From assembly GCF_009299505.1 (NCBI RefSeq), contig NZ_WBSM01000012.1:46467-110466 (forward strand): a stretch of 64,000 nucleotides of DNA. The letters are read 5' to 3'. Both the position numbers and the translations under genes were made by a program. The notes under the pieces were generated by a model. The model searched no databases. It saw only the letters and a list, made by a program, of their open reading frames with translations, and was not told the origin of the DNA. The stretch comes from Bifidobacterium ramosum (lineage in GTDB: Bacteria; Actinomycetota; Actinomycetes; Actinomycetales; Bifidobacteriaceae). Below are positions 60,258 to 64,000 of the stretch, in pieces (position 1 is the stretch's first letter; every line of letters begins with the position of its first letter).

Positions 60258-61322
60258 CTACAGCACCACCGCCGACACCACAGTCAACGTGAGCAACGAA
60301 CACAGCGTGGTCACAAGCACGAAGCCGACGCCGTATTCGGGCATGTTGTTCGTGCGGCCGGTGAACATGGCGATCGTGGTCATGGTCGGCAGGGCGGAGA
60401 CGAGCGTGATCATGAGGATCATGTCGTGCGTGATCGGCATGGGCAGAAAGCCGGCGATCGCGTTGAGCAGCGCGTAGAACCCGAGCGGGAACGCGATCAT
60501 CTTGACCAGCATGCCGACGTACAGTTCGTAGCGCGTAAGCACCGTCCACCAACGGGTGAGCGCGAACAGGCCGCCGAGGTAGATGAGCGACATCGGGGTC
60601 GCCATCGCGCCGATCTTCTGCAGCGGCGCGAGCACGATCGGCGGAATCTGGATGCCGATGAGGATGAGGATCAGCGCGGTCATGTTGCCGATGAACGCGG
60701 GGTTGACGAACCGGTGCAGCAGGCCGAGCACGCGGCGGCCGAACGACGGGCGCGGCGGACGCACGGTTGCGGGTGTTGCGGCTGCCGTCGTTGCAGCAAC
60801 GTTGTCAGCCACGGCGGCCTCTCCCCCATCGCGCTTCATGCCGCTCTTCGCATCGTCCCCGTGCACCGGCTCGCACAGCCACACACCATACGTCCACAGG
60901 ATCGTCTGGTCCACGAACGACATCAGCGCCACGAACAGCGCGGCCTCCTTGCCGAACAGCGATAGCAGAATCGGAATGCCGATGAAGCCCGCGTTGCCGA
61001 AGATCATCGAGCACTGGAAGATATGCGAACGATTGCCGCGCAGCCGCAGCACATGCGCGACGACGAAGAACACGGCGATCAGCAGCGCGTACATGATGAT
61101 CGTGAGCACGATGTCGCCGCGGTTGTCGATGAGCTGCGCGCGCGTCGTGCCGTCCACCGCGTTCGAGAACACGAGCAACGGGATGAGCACGCTCAGCAGC
61201 AGCGAACACATGCCGTTGAGCGCGGTCTGACCGTACAGCCGCAGCCGCACGCAGATATAGCCGACCATAAGCATGATGAAGAAGCCGACCAACTGGCCGA
61301 CCACGATTGCGAACTGTCCCAT
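60258..61322 (-). CDS. AEC-family transporter (auxin efflux carrier type)
   Basis: A 354-residue membrane protein with about ten helices. IFGNAGFIGIPILLSLFG is the family core with its conserved Asn and Pro, and VSALPTMTTIAMFTGR near the end is the matching half. A charged loop of about 40 residues (KSGMKRDGGEAAVADN) separates the halves. Bacterial members move malate, lactate or amino-acid-derived acids. The ATG at 61322 is preceded by GGAACGGGGA. Confidence 0.8.
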   Translation of the reverse strand: MGQFAIVVGQLVGFFIMLMVGYICVRLRLYGQTALNGMCSLLLSVLIPLLVFSNAVDGTTRAQLIDNRGDIVLTIIMYALLIAVFFVVAHVLRLRGNRSHIFQCSMIFGNAGFIGIPILLSLFGKEAALFVALMSFVDQTILWTYGVWLCEPVHGDDAKSGMKRDGGEAAVADNVAATTAAATPATVRPPRPSFGRRVLGLLHRFVNPAFIGNMTALILILIGIQIPPIVLAPLQKIGAMATPMSLIYLGGLFALTRWWTVLTRYELYVGMLVKMIAFPLGFYALLNAIAGFLPMPITHDMILMITLVSALPTMTTIAMFTGRTNNMPEYGVGFVLVTTLCSLLTLTVVSAVVL

Positions 61323-61452
61323 TCCCCGTTCCGATCCTCTCTCCGTTGCGCCGCTGACGCCGGTCCGCGGCAGCATCGCGCCCCGCCATCAGCGTGCCCG
61401 CGATGCGTCCATCGCGCGTTCACCGCGCACCCACCGTACGTTCGTCACGCGC

Positions 61453-61899
61453 TCACTGCACGTACCGGCGCCGCGCATAGACGCCCCAGTCCGGCCGCGG
61501 CTCATGCTCGCGGATGCTGGTGCGCACGTCGCCGTAGAAGTCGAGTTTGCGCAGCACGTGATCGTAGGCCGCGTCGAGCGCGCGCCGCTGCTCCTCGATG
61601 GCCTCGCGGCGGTGTTCGAGCAGGTCCATCATCTCGTCGATGTGGCCGGCCTCGTCGGCTTCGTACGTGAAGAACCGCTTGAGTTCGTCGATGGTCATGC
61701 CAGCGTCCTTGAAGCAGCAGATCGAGCCGAGACGGTCGACGTGTTCGCGACGATAGATGCGCTGCCCGGTTGCGGTGCGGCCGACGTTCGGCAGCAATCC
61801 CTGATCCTCGTAATAGCGCAGCGTCGATGGTTCCATGTGGAACCGGTCGGCCATCTGCCGGATCGTGTACGTCTCGTCATTGCGATCGCGATCGGTCAT
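61453..61899 (-). CDS. MerR-family regulator
   Basis: A 148-residue regulator. The winged helix reads TIRQMADRFHMEPSTLRYYE and DQGLLPNVGRTATGQRIYR, followed by a long dimer helix (EQRRALDAAYDHVLRKLDFY). No metal-binding Cys pair is present at the end; the two adjacent Cys in GSICCFKD lie within the DNA-binding part. Such MerR proteins sense aldehydes or electrophiles. AGGAGAG precedes the ATG at 61899. It is divergent from the aldo-keto reductase gene and is a candidate reader of the MerR-type sites in the window. Confidence 0.85.
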   Translation of the reverse strand: MTDRDRNDETYTIRQMADRFHMEPSTLRYYEDQGLLPNVGRTATGQRIYRREHVDRLGSICCFKDAGMTIDELKRFFTYEADEAGHIDEMMDLLEHRREAIEEQRRALDAAYDHVLRKLDFYGDVRTSIREHEPRPDWGVYARRRYVQ

Positions 61900-61995
61900 C
61901 GTATCGTCTCTCCTGTTTACCTCATGTATCCGATATGACTTTACTCGCAACGTTGCGACACGCCGACGACATAATCACATGCGCCACAACTTGCG

Positions 61996-62011
61996 TTCAA
62001 GTACACTTGAA
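61996..62011. promoter_or_regulatory. MerR-type dyad between merR and the aldo-keto reductase
   Basis: TTCAAGTACACTTGAA is a perfect 16-bp palindrome with TTGCG upstream of it. It resembles the CTTCAAGTGCTCGAAC core of the alcohol dehydrogenase promoter. Confidence 0.65.
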
Positions 62012-62154
62012 GCGCAATGATAGTACTAACAGTTGCCGAACATGCGTTTCGTATGACAATACGTGACCGTGACACGAACCGTGCGGACGGCAGCCGACGA
62101 CCGTACACCAAACCGTGACATCACCGTCACGGCCATCATCAATGGGAGGATGAT

Positions 62155-63162
62155 ATGTTCGAACCGACTTTCGACTACGCGCCCGCGGCCACCCGGTACG
62201 ATTCGATGCGCTATAACCGTTGCGGCACCAGCGGATTGAAATTGCCGGCGATCTCGCTCGGTTTCTGGCACAACTTCGGCGACATCACGCCGTACGAGCA
62301 GATGAAGGCGCTCGTCTTCACCGCGTTCGACCACGGCATCACGCACTTCGACCTCGCCAACAACTACGGCCCCGAGCCGGGCGCGGCCGAGAAGAGCGCC
62401 GGTCGGCTGATCCACCAGTACTTCGCCAAGCACCGCGACGAGCTGATCGTCTCCACCAAGGCCGGCTATGAGATGTGGTCCGGCCCCTACGGCTTCGGCG
62501 GTTCACGCAAGTACCTGATCTCCTCGCTCGACCAGAGCCTCGAACGGCTTGGCCTCGACTACGTCGACATCTTCTACCATCACTGCCCGGATAACGACAC
62601 CCCGCTCGAGGAGACCATGGGAGCGCTCGCGCAGATCGTGGCGAGCGGCAAGGCGCTGTACGTGGGCCTGTCCAACTACGACGGCGAGCGTCTCGCGAAG
62701 GCGTCCGCGATCCTCGACGAGCTGCACGTGCCGTTCGTGATCAACCAGAACAAGTACAACATCCTCGACCGCACGGTGGAGCGCAACGGGCTCAAAGACA
62801 CGGCCAAGAAGCTCGGCAAGGGACTGATCACGTTCTGCCCGCTCGAGCAGGGACTGCTCACCGACCGTTACCTCAACGGCATTCCGGCCGATTCGCGCGT
62901 GGCGCACGATCCGCGCTTCCTGCACGAGGATCGCGTCGAGAGCGTGCACGCGAAGATCGTCGCGCTCAACGACATCGCGCAACAGCGCGGCCAGACGCTC
63001 GCCGAAATGTCGCTCGCGTGGCTGCTGCGCGACGACACGGTGACCAGCGTGCTCGCCGGCGCGTCGAAGCCGCAGCAAATCCTCGACAACATCGGCGCGC
63101 TGAAGAACACCGAGTTCAGCGACGATGAACTCGCCGCGATCGACAAGATCGCACTGGGCTGA
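62155..63162 (+). CDS. Aldo/keto reductase, GpR/YghZ type
   Basis: A 335-residue NADPH-dependent reductase. The catalytic tetrad is visible: D in ITHFDLANNYG, Y in the same motif, K in VSTKAGYEMW and H in DIFYHHCPD. Its closest style is L-glyceraldehyde-3-phosphate reductase, which also removes methylglyoxal. GGGAGGATGAT precedes the ATG. It is divergent from merR across a MerR-type dyad, so aldehyde stress likely induces it. Confidence 0.9.
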   Translation: MFEPTFDYAPAATRYDSMRYNRCGTSGLKLPAISLGFWHNFGDITPYEQMKALVFTAFDHGITHFDLANNYGPEPGAAEKSAGRLIHQYFAKHRDELIVSTKAGYEMWSGPYGFGGSRKYLISSLDQSLERLGLDYVDIFYHHCPDNDTPLEETMGALAQIVASGKALYVGLSNYDGERLAKASAILDELHVPFVINQNKYNILDRTVERNGLKDTAKKLGKGLITFCPLEQGLLTDRYLNGIPADSRVAHDPRFLHEDRVESVHAKIVALNDIAQQRGQTLAEMSLAWLLRDDTVTSVLAGASKPQQILDNIGALKNTEFSDDELAAIDKIALG

Positions 63163-63177
63163 GCCTCGCTCCTCACG

Positions 63178-63212
63178 GTTCCGGGACGGCGCACGATGCG
63201 GCCGTTCCGGAA
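63178..63212. terminator. Terminator of the aldo-keto reductase gene
   Basis: GTTCCGGGACGGC pairs with GCCGTTCCGGAAC with one bulge, 16 bp after the stop codon. Confidence 0.75.
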
Positions 63213-63295
63213 CTCTTCCGCAGTCTCGTCACTCATTTATTCGTCATTACTTCGTCTCACGCTCCACTCTCTCTTTCCTTTTCATTTCTTTTCCT

Positions 63296-63346
63296 TGACG
63301 GACATACAGCCGATTGCGACGGCGGAATCGGCTGTATGTCCGTCGA
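63296..63346. repeat. Hairpin family H, copy 11
   Basis: TGACGGACATACAGCCGATT pairs with AATCGGCTGTATGTCCGTCG; the G/C change in both arms keeps the pairing. Confidence 0.95.
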
Positions 63347-63458
63347 AGGGAAGAGGTTCGGAATCGACACGACCGTTCCAGTATGCGTATGCTTCCGCCT
63401 CACCCTAACGGTCACATACTCGTCTCGTCCTAGCGGCTGCACGCTCGTCCCACCCTAT

Positions 63459-63509
63459 AAACGGACATGCAGCCGAAACGAGCCGGCAGATCGGCTGTAT
63501 GTCCGTTAA
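63459..63509. repeat. Hairpin family H, copy 12
   Basis: AAACGGACATGCAGCCGA faces TCGGCTGTATGTCCGTTA, with one G-U pair. Confidence 0.9.
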
Positions 63510-63565
63510 GGAAAAAGCCTGACGTCGATACGACTATCCCACAATGTATACGCTCTCATCCCGCC

Positions 63566-63617
63566 CTAACGGACATACAGCCGAAACGAGCGGGCAGATC
63601 GGCTGGATGTCCGTTAG
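63566..63617. repeat. Hairpin family H, copy 13
   Basis: CTAACGGACATACAGCCGA faces TCGGCTGGATGTCCGTTAG. It starts 107 bp after copy 12 and shares its loop start AACGAG. Confidence 0.9.
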
Positions 63618-63671
63618 GATAACGGACACATGATTTCGGAACGGTCGTACCCGATTCTGCCTCGTCCTCTT

Positions 63672-63721
63672 TAACGGACATACAGCCGATTTCGACGATG
63701 CAATCGGCTGGATGTCCGTTA
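63672..63721. repeat. Hairpin family H, copy 14
   Basis: TAACGGACATACAGCCGATT faces AATCGGCTGGATGTCCGTTA. It starts 106 bp after copy 13. The 838-bp stretch after the reductase gene holds these hairpins, family D and the element at the edge, and no gene I can support. Confidence 0.9.
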
Positions 63722-63817
63722 CGAGTAGGTCGCAGCCACTCATCATCCGTAAATGATCTCCGTGACATCCGTATGTCATCCCCATATCATCCGTAAGTCA
63801 CCGCTATCATCCGCCGG

Positions 63818-63882
63818 CGCAGGAAATTCGGGAAAACAGGCCGTTCGTCCCGAATTTGTCGTACTGACCGCGTCTCAGCGCA
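63818..63882. repeat. Hairpin family D, second locus
   Basis: GAAATTCGGGA at 63823 faces TCCCGAATTT at 63848, followed by GTACTGACC and CTCAGCGCA, the loop words of the locus at 51601. Confidence 0.75.
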
Positions 63883-63888
63883 TGTAAT

Positions 63889-64000
63889 GTCTCGGGGCCT
63901 AAATGACGCATGTGTCGGGGCATGGTTGACGGTATGTCCTGGGGCATGGTTGACACATGCGTCATGTCGGTGTCATTCAACTGTCGGTTTGTTTCTTGGC
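63889..64000. mobile_element. Possible left end of an insertion sequence, cut by window edge
   Basis: GGGGCATGGTTGAC occurs twice (near 63917 and 63941), and ATGACGCATGTGTC (63903-63916) is the exact complement of GACACATGCGTCAT (63952-63965). Several repeated words close together resemble the multiple transposase sites at the ends of IS21-type elements. No transposase lies in the window, so this is tentative. Confidence 0.35.

Noticed and set aside
63296..63721. CRISPR array
   Set aside because: The repeated units are hairpins of about 50 bp, the spacers are related to one another, and no cas gene is present.
1..64000. tRNA, rRNA or known riboswitch
   Set aside because: I saw no cloverleaf with the conserved TTCGANNC arm in a convincing context and no conserved riboswitch core; a covariance-model scan would be decisive.

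Overview
The window is GC-rich, gene-dense bacterial DNA that looks like the accessory, sugar-handling part of a Bifidobacterium (Bifidobacteriaceae) chromosome. This rests on LacI-regulated glycoside hydrolase clusters, a three-component CUT1 sugar importer, FucP-like and GPH-like sugar permeases, DUF3737 and DUF4432 proteins, two MalY-type lyases, and a striking load of palindromic intergenic repeats. I saw no rRNA, tRNA, CRISPR array or prophage module. The species is not determined.

Layout. 1-6.0 kb: FucP-like permease (cut by the left edge), GH28-like hydrolase, a second sugar permease and a LacI regulator. 6.1-8.0 kb: a PD-(D/E)XK-like nuclease gene bracketed by two three-hairpin arrays. 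8.1-10.4 kb: alpha/beta hydrolase and a VanZ-RDD membrane protein. 10.7-18.0 kb: an operon of glycerate kinase, GH36, GH43 and a TIM-barrel isomerase, with a divergent LacI gene. 18.2-23.4 kb: 2-hydroxyacid dehydrogenase, DUF3737, MalY, TetR and cupin. 23.5-27.9 kb: an ABC exporter with a frameshifted permease and its TetR regulator. 28.2-30.5 kb: two genes with missing parts, then a second nuclease paralogue bracketed by 113-bp direct repeats. 30.5-35.6 kb: DUF4432, two DHA2 multidrug pumps and MarR. 35.7-37.9 kb: HhH-GPD protein, PadR and an F420-dependent-reductase-like protein. 38.0-43.1 kb: LacI and the CUT1 importer. 43.4-51.2 kb: PadR, MATE, solitary HicB, a protein of unknown function, a short UvrA and a second MalY. 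51.2-52.0 kb: a repeat-only stretch. 52.0-57.2 kb: alcohol dehydrogenase, lipoprotein, a short signal-like peptide ORF and an AT-rich histidine kinase with its response regulator. 57.5-63.2 kb: secreted beta-helix protein, a YGQ-repeat membrane protein, AEC transporter, MerR and aldo-keto reductase. 63.2-64.0 kb: hairpins and a possible insertion-sequence end.

Regulation. Sites of the form GGAAAGCGCTTTCC lie before the GH28 gene, the second sugar permease, the alpha/beta hydrolase, the glycerate kinase operon, its LacI gene, the dehydrogenase and DUF4432, so these probably form one carbohydrate regulon. A different palindrome, GGCAATCGATTGCC, occurs twice before the CUT1 importer. Three genes (DUF3737, cupin, alcohol dehydrogenase) share one MerR-type promoter with an 18-bp spacer containing a dyad; a similar dyad lies between merR and the aldo-keto reductase.

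The most unusual feature is the repeat system. At least seven unrelated families of perfect or near-perfect hairpins occur, often in threes, and same-orientation sister copies bracket single genes. Both nuclease paralogues are bracketed this way by two different families, and they share a conserved 5' region at identical spacing. This resembles, but is not, the REP/RAYT arrangement and is the best candidate for an undescribed system.
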